Positions 17,170 through 25,863 of a stretch of DNA of 64,000 bases are shown here, piece after piece; position 1 is the first letter of the stretch, and each line of letters begins with the position of its first letter. The notes below the pieces were generated by a model, which saw nothing but the letters and a program-made list of their open reading frames with translations, made no database searches and was not told the DNA's origin. The DNA is from Symbioplanes lichenis (GTDB lineage Bacteria > Actinomycetota > Actinomycetes > Mycobacteriales > Micromonosporaceae). Both the position numbers and the translations under genes were made by a program. The stretch covers positions 62,001 to 126,000 of the forward strand of contig NZ_JAUZQD010000003.1 of NCBI RefSeq assembly GCF_030709675.1. The letters run 5' to 3'.

Positions 17170-18090
17170 ATGATCCTCACCAAAATCGCCGCGGCCGTGC
17201 TGGCCGTCGGCACGCTGCTGCCCACGACGGCCGGCGCCGCCGCGCGGGCGGACATCCTGGTGCACCTCGACCTCGCCGCCGGGCAGATGCCCGAGAACGT
17301 CGTCCCGGACCGCGACGGCAGCGTCGACGTCACGTTCGCCGGGGCGCGGCAGGTCGCGCGCATCGACGCGTACGGGAAAATCAGCGTGCTCGCCACGCTG
17401 CCGGCGCCCGCGGACCCGGCGGCCGTCACGCCACTGCTCGGCTTTCCGCTGACCACCGGGCTGGTCCGCGACGGGCGCACCTTCTATGTGCTCTATGCCA
17501 CCGGGTCGGCCCGGGAGACCGGCCTCTGGACCTTCACCGAGGGGCGGGCGCCGCGCAAGCTCGCCGGCCTGCCCGCCGACGGCCTGCCCAACGGGCTCAC
17601 CCGGGACCCCGCGACCGGCACCATGTACGTGACCGATTCCGCCCGGGGCGCCGTCTACTCCGTCACTGCCCGGGGCCGGGTCCGCGTGTTCAGCACCGAC
17701 GCGGCGCTGGCGTCCACCGGCTTCTTCGGCGCCAACGGGGCCAAGGTGCGCGCCGGACACCTGTACGTGTCGAACCTCGACCAGGGCACGGTGGTGCGTA
17801 CACCCCTGAGCGGCCGCCGGGCCGGGGTTTTCACGACGGTCGCCACGGGCCTGACCGGCATCGACGACTTCGACTTCACCGGCCGGGGCGAGCAGATCGT
17901 CGCGGCCCTCGTCACCGAGAACAAGGTGGTGCTGACCGACGGCACCACGGTGCTGACCGCGGCCGACGGACTGTCCAATCCCACGTCGGTGCTGGTCCGG
18001 GGCGGCCGGGCGTACGTGCCGAGTGCCGCCTACACCACCCAGAAGGACCCCAACCTGCTCGTCGTACGCCTGGGAGGAACCCACCGATGA
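17170..18090 (+). CDS. secreted ScyD/ScyE-like six-bladed propeller protein
   Basis: 306 aa with a signal peptide (IAAAVLAVGTLLPTTAGAAA), so exported. The rest shows beta-propeller repeats of the NHL/SMP-30 type: MPENVVPDRDGSVDVTFAG, LPNGLTRDPATGTMYVTDS, GANGAKVRAGHLYVSN, LSNPTSVLVRGGRAYV. This pattern is usual for ScyD/ScyE-like proteins, a name that comes from the cyanobacterial scytonemin cluster; outside cyanobacteria their role is unknown. It may be a lactonase-type enzyme or a binding protein. Its stop overlaps the start of the aldo-keto reductase gene (ATGA), so the two form an operon. Confidence 0.75.
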   Translation: MILTKIAAAVLAVGTLLPTTAGAAARADILVHLDLAAGQMPENVVPDRDGSVDVTFAGARQVARIDAYGKISVLATLPAPADPAAVTPLLGFPLTTGLVRDGRTFYVLYATGSARETGLWTFTEGRAPRKLAGLPADGLPNGLTRDPATGTMYVTDSARGAVYSVTARGRVRVFSTDAALASTGFFGANGAKVRAGHLYVSNLDQGTVVRTPLSGRRAGVFTTVATGLTGIDDFDFTGRGEQIVAALVTENKVVLTDGTTVLTAADGLSNPTSVLVRGGRAYVPSAAYTTQKDPNLLVVRLGGTHR

Positions 18091-18914
18091 CCACCTTCAC
18101 CCTCGGCGGCGACCTGACCGTCAACCGCCTCGGCTACGGCACGATGCAGCTCCTCGGCGCCGGCTACTGGGGCGAGCCGCGCGACCGGGCCCAGGCCGTC
18201 GCCGTGCTGCGCCGGGCCGTCGAGCTCGGCGTGACGTTCATCGACACGGCGGACGCGTACGGGCCGTTCGTCGCCGAGGACCTGATCCGCGAGGCGCTGC
18301 ACCCGTACCGGGACGATGTGGTGATCGCCACCAAGGGCGGTGTGCTGCGGACCGGGCCGGACGAGTGGCCGCCGCTGGGCCGCCCCGAGTATCTGCGCCA
18401 GGCCCTCGAGATGTCGTTGCGCCGGCTCGGCGTCGAGCGCATCGACCTCTACCAGCTGCACCGCGTCGACCCGCGGGTGCCGCTGGAGGACAGCGTCGGC
18501 GAGCTGGCTCAGCTGCGGCAGGAGGGCAAGATCCGGCACATCGGCCTGTCCGAGGTCAGCGTCGCGCAGATCAAGGCCGCGCAGGCGATCGCGCCGATCG
18601 TGTCGGTGCAGAACCTCTACAACGTGGCCAACCGGGCCGCGCAGGACGTGCTCGACCACGCGCGGGAGCAGGGGATGGCCTTCATCCCGTGGTTCCCGAT
18701 GGCGACCGGCGAGCTCGCCCGGACCGGCGGTGTGTTGGACGCGGTGGCCCGGCGGCACGGCGCGACCCCGGCGCAGATCGCGCTGGCGTGGCTGCTGCGG
18801 CAGGGACCGAACGTCCTCCCGATCCCGGGCACCGCGAGCATCGCCCACCTGGAGGAGAACGTCGCTGCGCTGCGCTGGGCCGCTGTCGAGGAGGTGACCC
18901 AGGCGCTCGACTGA
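18087..18914 (+). CDS. aldo/keto reductase
   Basis: 275 aa; ATG 18087 overlaps the upstream stop and has GGGAGGA before it. The AKR tetrad is present: Asp and Tyr in FIDTADAYG, Lys in VVIATKGG, His in YQLHRVD. NADPH-binding features near the C-terminus are PIPGTASIAHLEEN. It should reduce aldehydes or ketones with NADPH in the cytoplasm. It is a close paralogue of the enzyme at 42788, sharing segments such as RPEYLRQ and HRVDPxVPLED. The physiological substrate is unknown. Confidence 0.9.
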   Translation: MTTFTLGGDLTVNRLGYGTMQLLGAGYWGEPRDRAQAVAVLRRAVELGVTFIDTADAYGPFVAEDLIREALHPYRDDVVIATKGGVLRTGPDEWPPLGRPEYLRQALEMSLRRLGVERIDLYQLHRVDPRVPLEDSVGELAQLRQEGKIRHIGLSEVSVAQIKAAQAIAPIVSVQNLYNVANRAAQDVLDHAREQGMAFIPWFPMATGELARTGGVLDAVARRHGATPAQIALAWLLRQGPNVLPIPGTASIAHLEENVAALRWAAVEEVTQALD

Positions 18915-18918
18915 CGGC

Positions 18919-19011
18919 ACGGCCGTGGGCAGCTCGCACGAGGTGCCGCAGGACCAGCCGGACCTCGTGCTGCGGGAGATCGAGAAGCGGGTGGCGCCCC
19001 GGACTTCGTGA
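18919..19011 (+). pseudogene. possible remnant of an alpha/beta-hydrolase C-terminus
   Basis: The frame from 18919 to TGA 19009-19011 encodes about 30 residues including SSHEVPQDQPDLVLREIEKR. This resembles the last helix of alpha/beta hydrolases, where a catalytic His is followed by a P-D-L-V stretch. No start or upstream domain exists. It may be the end of a deleted gene, or chance coding-like sequence in the 140-bp gap. Confidence 0.3.
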
Positions 19012-19054
19012 TCCGTAACGGCTCACGATCGTCCCGGTCGCGCCGAACAGGGGG

Positions 19055-21307
19055 GTGATGTTGACCTGGTTCCGGACCGGCCGGGCGGCCGCCGCGAGTG
19101 TGCTCGCCTGCGCGGTCCTGCTCGTCGTGCAACAGGCCTGGTACTTCGGCGAGTGGGGTGGCGCCGCGGTCAGCACCTTCGTGACCGACGCCTCGTACGT
19201 GCCGCAGGCGCTGGTCTTCACCGTGCTGGCCGCCCGGGTGGCGGTGTCGAGGCGGCAGGAGCCCCGGACCCGGCGCGCCTGGCAGGTGATCACCGTCGCG
19301 TTCGCCTGTCAGCTGGTGGCCCACTGCTCCTGGTTCGTCCAGAGCCAGATCCTGCACTCCACCGGCTACCCGTCGACCGCCGACTACTGGTTCCTGCTCT
19401 TCTCGCCGTTCATGTTCGCCGGGCTGCTGATGCTGCCCGGCCAGTACCGGCGCCGCCGGGACCGGCAGAAGCTCGCACTGGACGCGCTGATCGTCGGCGC
19501 CGGGGGCTTCATCGCCATCTGGTACCTGCTGCTCGGCCCGATCCTCAACGCGCCGGGGATGACGTCGTGGGAGCGCTCGTTCACGGCCGCGCTGCCGATC
19601 GGCGACCTGCTGCTCGTCCTGGCCATGTCGACCGCCCTGCTGCGGCGGCACCAGCCCGAGGCGCCCGCCCCGATCCGGCTGCTCGCCGGGGCGATCGCGC
19701 TGACCGTGACGGCCGATGTCTCGTACAGCTGGATCCAGCTGCACGGCGGCTTCACCGGCGGCTCGTGGCCGGACCTGTTGTGGCTGGCGGGCTGCTTCCT
19801 GCTGGTGGTGGCGGCCGATCAGCAGTATCGCCGGCCGCGGCACCCCGCGCCGCGCCGCCAGGATCGCAACGCGGTCGCCATTTTCCCGTACGTGGCCAGC
19901 GTCGCCGCCTACCTCCTGCTCGCCGAGCGGTCGTCCCACCTGCCGCTCAACCCGTACGGCGGAATGATCCTGGGTTCGGCTGTGCTCACCCTGCTGGTCA
20001 TGGCCCGTCAGCTGCACGCCCTGCGCGACAACCGGGAGATGGCGGTCACCGACGGGCTGACCGGGCTGGCCAACCGCACCCTGGTCGGCGAGCGCCTGGA
20101 ACAGCTCGCGGCCCAGCCGATCCGCCCGGGCCGGCACGCCGCGGTCATGCTCATCGACCTCGACCGGTTCAAGCCGGTCAACGACACGTTCGGCCACGAG
20201 GCGGGCGACGCCGTGCTGATCGCCGCGGCCGACGCCCTGCGCGGCGTGATCCGGGCCGGCGACCTGGCCGGCCGGCTCGGCGGCGACGAGTTCACCGTCC
20301 TGCTGCAGGACCTGCCGTCCCGGGAGGCCGCGGGCGCCGTCGCCACCCGCCTGCTGGAAGCGCTGCGCACGCCCGTGATCTTCGGCGAGCACGTGCTCAT
20401 GGTCGAGGCGAGCATCGGCGTGGTGGTCCGCGACGACCCGGCCGCGTCCGGCGAGACCCTGCTGCAACAGGCCGACACCGCCCTGTACGCGGCGAAGCGC
20501 GCCGGCCGCGGCCGCTTCGAGTACTACTCGACCGTCATGGACACCAAGGCGCGCGAGGCCGAGCTGCGCCACGCGGTCGCCCACGACGAGCTGGTGGTCC
20601 ACTTCCAGCCCATCGTCGCCCTGGCCACCGGTGAGCTGCGGGCGGTCGAGGCCCTGGTCCGCTGGAACCACCCGGTCCGCGGGCTGCTGGGCCCGGGCGA
20701 GTTCATCGACCTGGCCGAGGAGACCGGCGCCGTCGTGCCACTGGGCGCGTGGGTGCTGCGCGCGGCCTGCCGGGAGGTGTCGGGCTGGCCTGCCGGCTCG
20801 CTGCGGCTCTCGGTGAATCTGTCGCCGAAGCAGGTCGCCCAGGCCGACCTGGTGGAGACCGTCGAAACCATCCTGGCCGAGACCGGCTTCCCGGCCGACC
20901 GGCTCACGCTCGAGATCACCGAGAGCGTCATCCTGCAGCCCGACCCGCTCATCATCGGCCGCCTGGAAGCGCTGCGCGACCTCGGCATCCAGCTGGCGGT
21001 CGACGACTTCGGGACCGGTTACTCGGCCCTGAGCTACCTGCGCCGGCTGCCGGTCACCACGCTGAAGATCGACCGGTCCTTCGTGACCGGCATCGCCGAC
21101 GACGCCGAGGCCCGCTCGGTGTGCGAGGCGGTCGTCCACCTCGGCGACGCCTTCCGGATGACCGTCGTCGCCGAGGGCATCGAGACGGCCGACCAGGCGG
21201 CCGCCCTCATCGACATGGGCTGCACGGTCGGCCAGGGCTTCCTCTTCCACCGCCCGCTTCCGCCGGGGGACGCCGAGGCGCTGGTCCGTGGCCTGGAGCA
21301 CGTCTAG
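19055..21307 (+). CDS. membrane-bound GGDEF-EAL cyclic-di-GMP enzyme
   Basis: 750 aa from GTG 19055 (ATG at 19058 is equally possible). Residues 1-320 hold about nine membrane segments and resemble a multi-TM sensor, with no PAS domain. The diguanylate cyclase domain has an intact GGDEF at 409-413 with DLDRFKPVNDTFGH before it. The phosphodiesterase domain has EAL at 532-534, NLSPKQ, LEITES, DDFGTGYS, LKIDRSF and VAEGIET, i.e. the full set of metal and catalytic residues. Both activities are therefore possible; which dominates cannot be read. It probably adjusts c-di-GMP in response to a membrane signal. It stands alone in transcription, with a hairpin downstream. Confidence 0.92.
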   Translation: MMLTWFRTGRAAAASVLACAVLLVVQQAWYFGEWGGAAVSTFVTDASYVPQALVFTVLAARVAVSRRQEPRTRRAWQVITVAFACQLVAHCSWFVQSQILHSTGYPSTADYWFLLFSPFMFAGLLMLPGQYRRRRDRQKLALDALIVGAGGFIAIWYLLLGPILNAPGMTSWERSFTAALPIGDLLLVLAMSTALLRRHQPEAPAPIRLLAGAIALTVTADVSYSWIQLHGGFTGGSWPDLLWLAGCFLLVVAADQQYRRPRHPAPRRQDRNAVAIFPYVASVAAYLLLAERSSHLPLNPYGGMILGSAVLTLLVMARQLHALRDNREMAVTDGLTGLANRTLVGERLEQLAAQPIRPGRHAAVMLIDLDRFKPVNDTFGHEAGDAVLIAAADALRGVIRAGDLAGRLGGDEFTVLLQDLPSREAAGAVATRLLEALRTPVIFGEHVLMVEASIGVVVRDDPAASGETLLQQADTALYAAKRAGRGRFEYYSTVMDTKAREAELRHAVAHDELVVHFQPIVALATGELRAVEALVRWNHPVRGLLGPGEFIDLAEETGAVVPLGAWVLRAACREVSGWPAGSLRLSVNLSPKQVAQADLVETVETILAETGFPADRLTLEITESVILQPDPLIIGRLEALRDLGIQLAVDDFGTGYSALSYLRRLPVTTLKIDRSFVTGIADDAEARSVCEAVVHLGDAFRMTVVAEGIETADQAAALIDMGCTVGQGFLFHRPLPPGDAEALVRGLEHV

Positions 21308-21364
21308 CGGATCACGACGGCCTGCGCCGGGCCCAGCTTCCGCCTCGCCGCGCGGTCAGACCGC

Positions 21365-21387
21365 CCGGATACAAAACCGGTATCCGG
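21365..21387. terminator. hairpin after the GGDEF-EAL gene
   Basis: CCGGATAC (21365-21372) and GTATCCGG (21380-21387) form an 8-bp perfect stem with a 7-nt loop, about 60 bp after the stop. There is no T tract. It could end transcription or serve as an operator of the next gene, which has its own -10 at 21458. Confidence 0.4.
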
Positions 21388-21457
21388 ACGATCTGCCCAC
21401 TTGCGAGACGAAACCTGGACTCCGGCTCGGCGACGCCGTGATCCGCCAGACGCGCTC

Positions 21458-21463
21458 TAGAGT
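21458..21463 (+). promoter_or_regulatory. -10 element, leaderless start
   Basis: TAGAGT lies 6 nt before ATG 21470, placing the predicted transcription start at the initiation codon. There is no ribosome site upstream and no clear -35 hexamer. Confidence 0.6.
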
Positions 21464-21469
21464 TCACCC

Positions 21470-22318
21470 ATGATGCGGTACGCGGTCAATCTGCCCGTGA
21501 TCGGTGAGTACGCCGACCCGCGCACGCTGGTGAGCCTGGCCCGCGACGCCGAGGAAGCCGGCTGGGACGCCGTGTTCGTGTGGGACTCCCTCGTCTTCGA
21601 CACCCGCACCGCGCCGCCCGTCACCGACCCGTGGGTCGTGCTCTCCGCCATCGCCGCCACGACCTCGCGCGTCAGGATCGGCACCATGGTCGCCCAGCTC
21701 GCCCGCCGCCGCCCCTGGAAGATCGCCCGCGAGATCGTCGCCCTCGACCACCTCTCGGGTGGCCGCATGATCCTGGGCGCCGGCCTCGGCTTCTCCGGCG
21801 AGGCCGAGTTCGAGCAGTTCGGCGAGGACGGCAACGCCCGGGTCCGGGCCGACAAGCTCGACGAGTGCCTGACCATCGTGCGCGGCCTCTGCACGGGCGA
21901 GCCCTTCGCCTTCACCGGCAAGCACTACACCGTGAAGGAGACCACCTTCCGGCCGCGCCCGGTGCAGGACCCGATCCCGGTGTGGGTGGCCGGGTACTGG
22001 CCGAACAAGCGACCCTTCCGCCGCGCCGCCCGCTGGGAGGGCGCCGCCCCGGCCGAGATGGACATCCGCGACGACGGCTTCTCCATCCTGCCCTCCTCGC
22101 CCGACTCCGCCCGCACGATGATCGACTACATCAACCAGCACCGCACGAGCTCCGGCCCGTACGACGTCATCGTGAGCCGCGTGCTGCCGCCGGACCCCGC
22201 ACCCCTGATCGCCGAGTACGAAGCGGCCGGCGTGACCTGGATCCTGCGCGACATGCTGCCGTGGGAGACGCCGCCGGCCGAAGCGACCCGCATCGTGCGC
22301 GCGGGCCCGCTCGGCTGA
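21470..22318 (+). CDS. LLM-class flavin-dependent oxidoreductase
   Basis: 282 aa (a second ATG follows at 21473). It is a luciferase-like TIM barrel: VSLARDAEEAGWDAVFVWD, VSTRVRIGTMV-type strand (TTSRVRIGTMV), LDHLSGGRMILGAGLGF, and PIPVWVAGYWPNKRPFRRAA near the flavin site. Members use FMN or F420 to oxidise or reduce small molecules; actinomycetes often use F420. The substrate is unknown. It is predicted to be leaderless from the -10 at 21458. Confidence 0.88.
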   Translation: MMRYAVNLPVIGEYADPRTLVSLARDAEEAGWDAVFVWDSLVFDTRTAPPVTDPWVVLSAIAATTSRVRIGTMVAQLARRRPWKIAREIVALDHLSGGRMILGAGLGFSGEAEFEQFGEDGNARVRADKLDECLTIVRGLCTGEPFAFTGKHYTVKETTFRPRPVQDPIPVWVAGYWPNKRPFRRAARWEGAAPAEMDIRDDGFSILPSSPDSARTMIDYINQHRTSSGPYDVIVSRVLPPDPAPLIAEYEAAGVTWILRDMLPWETPPAEATRIVRAGPLG

Positions 22319-22348
22319 CAGCCTCCGGCGGTCCGTGCGGTGGGCATC

Positions 22349-22354
22349 TATGGT
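22349..22354 (+). promoter_or_regulatory. -10 element, leaderless start
   Basis: TATGGT lies 6 nt before ATG 22361, the same geometry as at 21458. This decides the start of the phosphatase-like gene at 22361 rather than at the in-frame GTG 22340, which is upstream of the -10. Confidence 0.6.
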
Positions 22355-22360
22355 CTCCGC

Positions 22361-23164
22361 ATGTCGATCAGCGATCAGGACTTGGTCATCGAAGCGGCGG
22401 AAGCCGGTGCCGCGGTCGTCCGCTCACACTACGGATCGGCGCTGACCCACTTCCCGAAGGACGCCGGTGACTTCGCCACCACGGCCGACGTCGAGGCGGA
22501 GCAGGCCATCGTCGATGTCTTGCGCGGGGCGCGGCCGGAGGATCCCGTCCTGGGCGAGGAAGGCGGGCGCACGGGCCGTGGCGCGACCGATCGGCTGTGG
22601 TTGGTCGACCCGCTGTGCGGAACGTTGAACTACGCCGTGCGAAACATGCTGGCCTCGGTGAATGTGGCGCTGCGAACAGGCGCGCGAACCACGGTGGCCG
22701 CCTCCGCGGACCCGTTCACGAACGAGGTGTTCTGGACCGGCGGCGCCGCCGCGTACGTGCGTCGCGGTGGAGCGGACGAGCGACTCACCCCCTCGGCCGG
22801 CTCGAAGCTGGTCGACGTCAACCTCGACCCGCCGTTCCCCAACCACGCGGTCTTCTCGGCGGCCCGGATGCTCGCCGACGAGGGATTCATCGGACAGTTC
22901 CGCCCCCGGGTCGTCTCCACCACGCTGGCCGTGGCCTGGGTCGCCGCCGGCCGCCGCGCCGCCTACGTCACCGACGGCCACCTGCGCGACAGCGTGCACT
23001 TCGCGGCCGGAATCGCCCTCTGCCAGGCGGCCGGTTGTGTCGTCACCGGGATCGACGGCGGGCCGATCCACGCCGGAGCCGGCGGTCTCGTGGCGGCCGC
23101 GGACGAGCGGACCCACGCCGCCCTGCTGACCCTGATCGCCGGCCAGCGCTCACGACAGGATTGA
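22361..23164 (+). CDS. inositol monophosphatase-family protein with altered metal motif
   Basis: 267 aa. Family features are VLGEEGG (metal-binding Glu), LWLVDPLCGTLNY (residues about 79-91) and a C-terminal LRDSVHFAAGIALCQAAG in place of WDxAAGxxxxxEAG. The usual metal motif is DPLDGT; here the second Asp is Cys (C86), while D83 is kept. This could weaken or change catalysis, or mark a subfamily. Canonical members dephosphorylate inositol phosphates or similar sugars using Mg2+. It has its own leaderless promoter and is followed by a convergent monooxygenase gene. Confidence 0.8.
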   Translation: MSISDQDLVIEAAEAGAAVVRSHYGSALTHFPKDAGDFATTADVEAEQAIVDVLRGARPEDPVLGEEGGRTGRGATDRLWLVDPLCGTLNYAVRNMLASVNVALRTGARTTVAASADPFTNEVFWTGGAAAYVRRGGADERLTPSAGSKLVDVNLDPPFPNHAVFSAARMLADEGFIGQFRPRVVSTTLAVAWVAAGRRAAYVTDGHLRDSVHFAAGIALCQAAGCVVTGIDGGPIHAGAGGLVAAADERTHAALLTLIAGQRSRQD

Positions 23165-23181
23165 TCCGGGTCTCCGGGGCG

Positions 23182-24333
23182 CTACTGGTCGTCGAGGTCG
23201 GGGCCGGGGGCTGCCTTGCCGCCGGCGCGCAGGGCGAGGGCCCGGCCCACCCGGTTGCCCAGGATCAAGTCGCGCAGGCGGAGGCGGAGACGGCCGGCGG
23301 GGGCCAGGAGCTCGGCGGGGGAGGAGCCACCCTGAGTGCGGGCCGCGTACGGGCGGATGATCTGTTCGTAGCGCGCGAAGGCCTGGGCATGGTCGGGGGT
23401 GCGCGTCAGCTCACGAGCCAGCACGTAGGCGGCGACCACGGCGAGTCCGGTGCCGGTGCCGCTGAGGGTGGCTCCGCAGGCGGCGTCGCCCAGCAGTGCG
23501 ATGCGGCCGGTCGACCAGGTGGGGACGGCGACGCGGGCGACCTGGTCGAAGTAGACGTCGGTGGCCTCGGGGAAGGCGGCGAGCATGGTGGGAACTTCCC
23601 AGCCCTGGCCGGCGTAGACCTGTTCGAGGCGGCGGTGGCGGTCGGCCCGGCCGACGTGTGGGGACGGGTCGGCGAAGAGGGCGTAGGCGTCGGCGCGGGC
23701 CGGGTTGCGGGCGGCGGCGGAGAGGCCGGCGAGGGTGCCCGGGCGGTTGTGCAGGTGGATCTCGCCCTTGAGGTCCCAGGCGTTGGGGAGATCCCAGCCG
23801 GCGACCTGGTAGCCGAGGTAGGTGACGCATTCCTCCTCGGGGGCGAACGCCAGGCCGCGTACGACGGAATGCATCCCGTCCGCGCCGATGACCAGGTCGA
23901 AACTCTGGTCCGGGGCGTCCCGGAAGGACACCCGCACGCTGCCGGCCGTCTGGTGCAGGGCGGTGATCGTGTCGCCGTAGCGGTACTCGACCGTGCTGCC
24001 CCGGTCGTGCAGCAGCTCGGACAGTTCGGCGCGGGGCAGTTCGAGGTCGCCGCCGGTGAACTCGGGCGGCAGGGTGAACAGGGTGCGGCCGGTCTCGTCG
24101 ACGAAGCGGCTGGTCCGGCCGCCGGTGGCCCGGGCGCGGAGGTCCGGCAGCAGGCCCATGCGGTCGAGCACGGTCAGATGCGCCGGCCCGCTGAAGTCGA
24201 TGGCATAGCCGCCGGTGCGCCGGGCCGGGGCGATCTCGACGACGGTGACGTCGAAGCCGGCCCGCGCGAGCAGCATCGCCAGGGCGGGCCCGGCGACGCT
24301 CGCCCCGGAAATCAGGACTGATCTGGTGGTCAC
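23182..24333 (-). CDS. FAD-dependent monooxygenase (TetX/PHBH-like)
   Basis: 383 aa from GTG 24331-24333. It has the group A flavoprotein monooxygenase motifs: dinucleotide-binding ISGASVAGPALAMLLARAG near the N-terminus with an acidic residue (VVE) ending the second strand, the middle DG motif DLVIGADGMHSVVR, and the GD motif ALLGDAACGATLSGTGTGLA. It should hydroxylate an aromatic or polyketide-like substrate using NAD(P)H and O2. It lies 48 bp downstream of, and on the same strand as, an XRE regulator gene that may control it. Confidence 0.9.
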   Translation of the reverse strand: MTTRSVLISGASVAGPALAMLLARAGFDVTVVEIAPARRTGGYAIDFSGPAHLTVLDRMGLLPDLRARATGGRTSRFVDETGRTLFTLPPEFTGGDLELPRAELSELLHDRGSTVEYRYGDTITALHQTAGSVRVSFRDAPDQSFDLVIGADGMHSVVRGLAFAPEEECVTYLGYQVAGWDLPNAWDLKGEIHLHNRPGTLAGLSAAARNPARADAYALFADPSPHVGRADRHRRLEQVYAGQGWEVPTMLAAFPEATDVYFDQVARVAVPTWSTGRIALLGDAACGATLSGTGTGLAVVAAYVLARELTRTPDHAQAFARYEQIIRPYAARTQGGSSPAELLAPAGRLRLRLRDLILGNRVGRALALRAGGKAAPGPDLDDQ

Positions 24334-24381
24334 CGGCCGAAGTGTGGGCCCCGGGCCGGCCCCGCAGCCACTGATGGATGA

Positions 24382-25176
24382 TCAGAGGCTGCCCGGCGCG
24401 GCCCGGAAGACGGCCAGCCGCTGCCCCGGCCGGTGCCCGGGCACGACGGCGCACTCCAGCTCGACGAGCCCCCGCCGGTGCAGCACCAGTTTCGAGCCGG
24501 CGCGCAGCGTCGCCACCTCGTAGTGGCCCCACAGCTCGTCGAACTCGGCGCTGGCCGCGCGCATCCCGCGGACGAAGGCAGCGTCGTCCGGGCCGCCGCG
24601 GAGCGAGGCGCGCAGATCCGCCACGTACGCCGCGCTGGTCAGCTGTTGATCTTCTCTGCGCACGAGCGCGTCGCGCCAGGGCCGGTCGGTGAACCACCGC
24701 CGCACGATGTTGCCCGGGCCGCCGTGGAACCGGCCGAAGACGGCGACGCTCAGCTCGTTCTCCGCCAGGACGTCGCCGACCTCGTTGCAGATCATGCCGG
24801 CGGTCGTGCCCGACAGCGAGGCCAAGGTGGTACGCAACCCCGCGTCGACCCCGGCGGCCGACGTGACCTCCACCGGCAGCGCGAGCCCGGCCAGCGTGTA
24901 GAGATGCGTGGTCTCGTCGGGAGACAGCCGCAGCGCCCGGGCCAGCGAGGCGATCACCGCGTCCGAGGGCTGTGGACCCCGCGCCTGCTCCAGCTGCTCG
25001 TAGTAGTTCGCCGACATGGCCGCGAGCGCGGCGACCTCCTCCCGGCGCAGCCCCGGGGTGCGGCGCTGAGCCGGCGCCGAGGGCGGCGGAGCGATCCCCG
25101 CCCGTCGCCGGCGCAGGAAGACGGCGAGTCCCGCCCGATCGATCCGGCGGTTCGCGGACGACGCTACTCCAGCCAT
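24382..25176 (-). CDS. XRE-family regulator with MmyB-like ligand domain
   Basis: 264 aa from ATG 25174-25176. The N-terminal HTH has RRTPGLRREEVAALAAMSAN; the C-terminal MmyB/PAS-like domain includes GMICNEVGDVLAENELSVAV and FDELWGHYEVATLRAG. It resembles the regulator at 16221 in architecture. TAGGGT at 25183-25188 on its strand lies 6 nt before the ATG, so the mRNA is probably leaderless. The monooxygenase gene follows after 48 bp and is the most likely target, possibly with autoregulation. Confidence 0.88.
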   Translation of the reverse strand: MAGVASSANRRIDRAGLAVFLRRRRAGIAPPPSAPAQRRTPGLRREEVAALAAMSANYYEQLEQARGPQPSDAVIASLARALRLSPDETTHLYTLAGLALPVEVTSAAGVDAGLRTTLASLSGTTAGMICNEVGDVLAENELSVAVFGRFHGGPGNIVRRWFTDRPWRDALVRREDQQLTSAAYVADLRASLRGGPDDAAFVRGMRAASAEFDELWGHYEVATLRAGSKLVLHRRGLVELECAVVPGHRPGQRLAVFRAAPGSL

Positions 25177-25182
25177 GCCGCG

Positions 25183-25188
25183 ACCCTA
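25183..25188 (-). promoter_or_regulatory. -10 element, leaderless start
   Basis: On the minus strand TAGGGT is followed by 6 nt and then ATG of the XRE gene at 25176. No ribosome site precedes the ATG. Confidence 0.55.
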
Positions 25189-25268
25189 GCCGCCCCGGTC
25201 AGGCCCGGGCCCGGGCCCCGGCGCCCCGGCGGGTTGCGAATCCTGGTGCGGATCGGGAACCTGGGCCC

Positions 25269-25823
25269 ATGATCGACGCGGATGTCGGGGCTCGGCTGCG
25301 GGCGCTGCGCAAGGGCCGGGGGTTGCGGCTGGCCGAGGTCGCCGGGCTGACCGGGCTGGCGACGAGCACCCTGTCCCGCCTGGAGAACGGGCTCATGCGG
25401 CCCACGCTGGCCCAGATGGTGCCGCTGGCCCGGGCCTACGACGTGAGCCTGGACACCCTGGTGGGCTTTGCCGGCAAGACGGAGCGGCCGCCGGTGATCC
25501 GCCGCCACGGTGCCGAGTTCCACCCGCTTGCGCGGCAGGCGGGCGGGATCCAGGCGTACAAGCTGGTGTCGCCCGCGCGCACGACGCTGCCGGCGCCGGA
25601 TCCGCGCCGGCATGAGGGACACCAATGGGTGTACGTCCTGAGCGGCCGGCTCCGCGTCGTCGTGGGTGACCGTGACGTGGTGCTGACGCGGGGTGAGGCC
25701 ACGGAGTTCGACACCGCGCTGCCGCACTGGATGGGGCACGCCGATCACGAGCCGGTCGAGCTGCTGGTCATGTACGGACCCCAGGGTGAACGCGCTCGCA
25801 TGATCGGCCTCGCCGGAGGTTGA
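25269..25823 (+). CDS. XRE-family regulator with cupin domain
   Basis: 184 aa from ATG 25269. The HTH (residues about 8-60) contains LRLAEVAGLTGLATSTLSRL. The C-terminal cupin (about 100-175) has GHQWVYVLSGRLRVVVGDRD and GEATEFDTALPHWMGH, a sensor barrel common in regulators of amino-acid, polyamine or metabolite catabolism. The start is chosen where the HTH homology begins; longer frames upstream cross the divergent gene. It is transcribed away from the XRE-MmyB gene. Its target is not evident. Confidence 0.85.
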   Translation: MIDADVGARLRALRKGRGLRLAEVAGLTGLATSTLSRLENGLMRPTLAQMVPLARAYDVSLDTLVGFAGKTERPPVIRRHGAEFHPLARQAGGIQAYKLVSPARTTLPAPDPRRHEGHQWVYVLSGRLRVVVGDRDVVLTRGEATEFDTALPHWMGHADHEPVELLVMYGPQGERARMIGLAGG

Positions 25824-25863
25824 CAGCCGGCGCTCGCCGTCGCAATACTCACACCGTCCAGAC

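Noticed and set aside
22340..22360. GTG 22340 as start of the phosphatase-like gene
   Set aside because: The TATGGT -10 at 22349-22354 lies downstream of it and points to ATG 22361.
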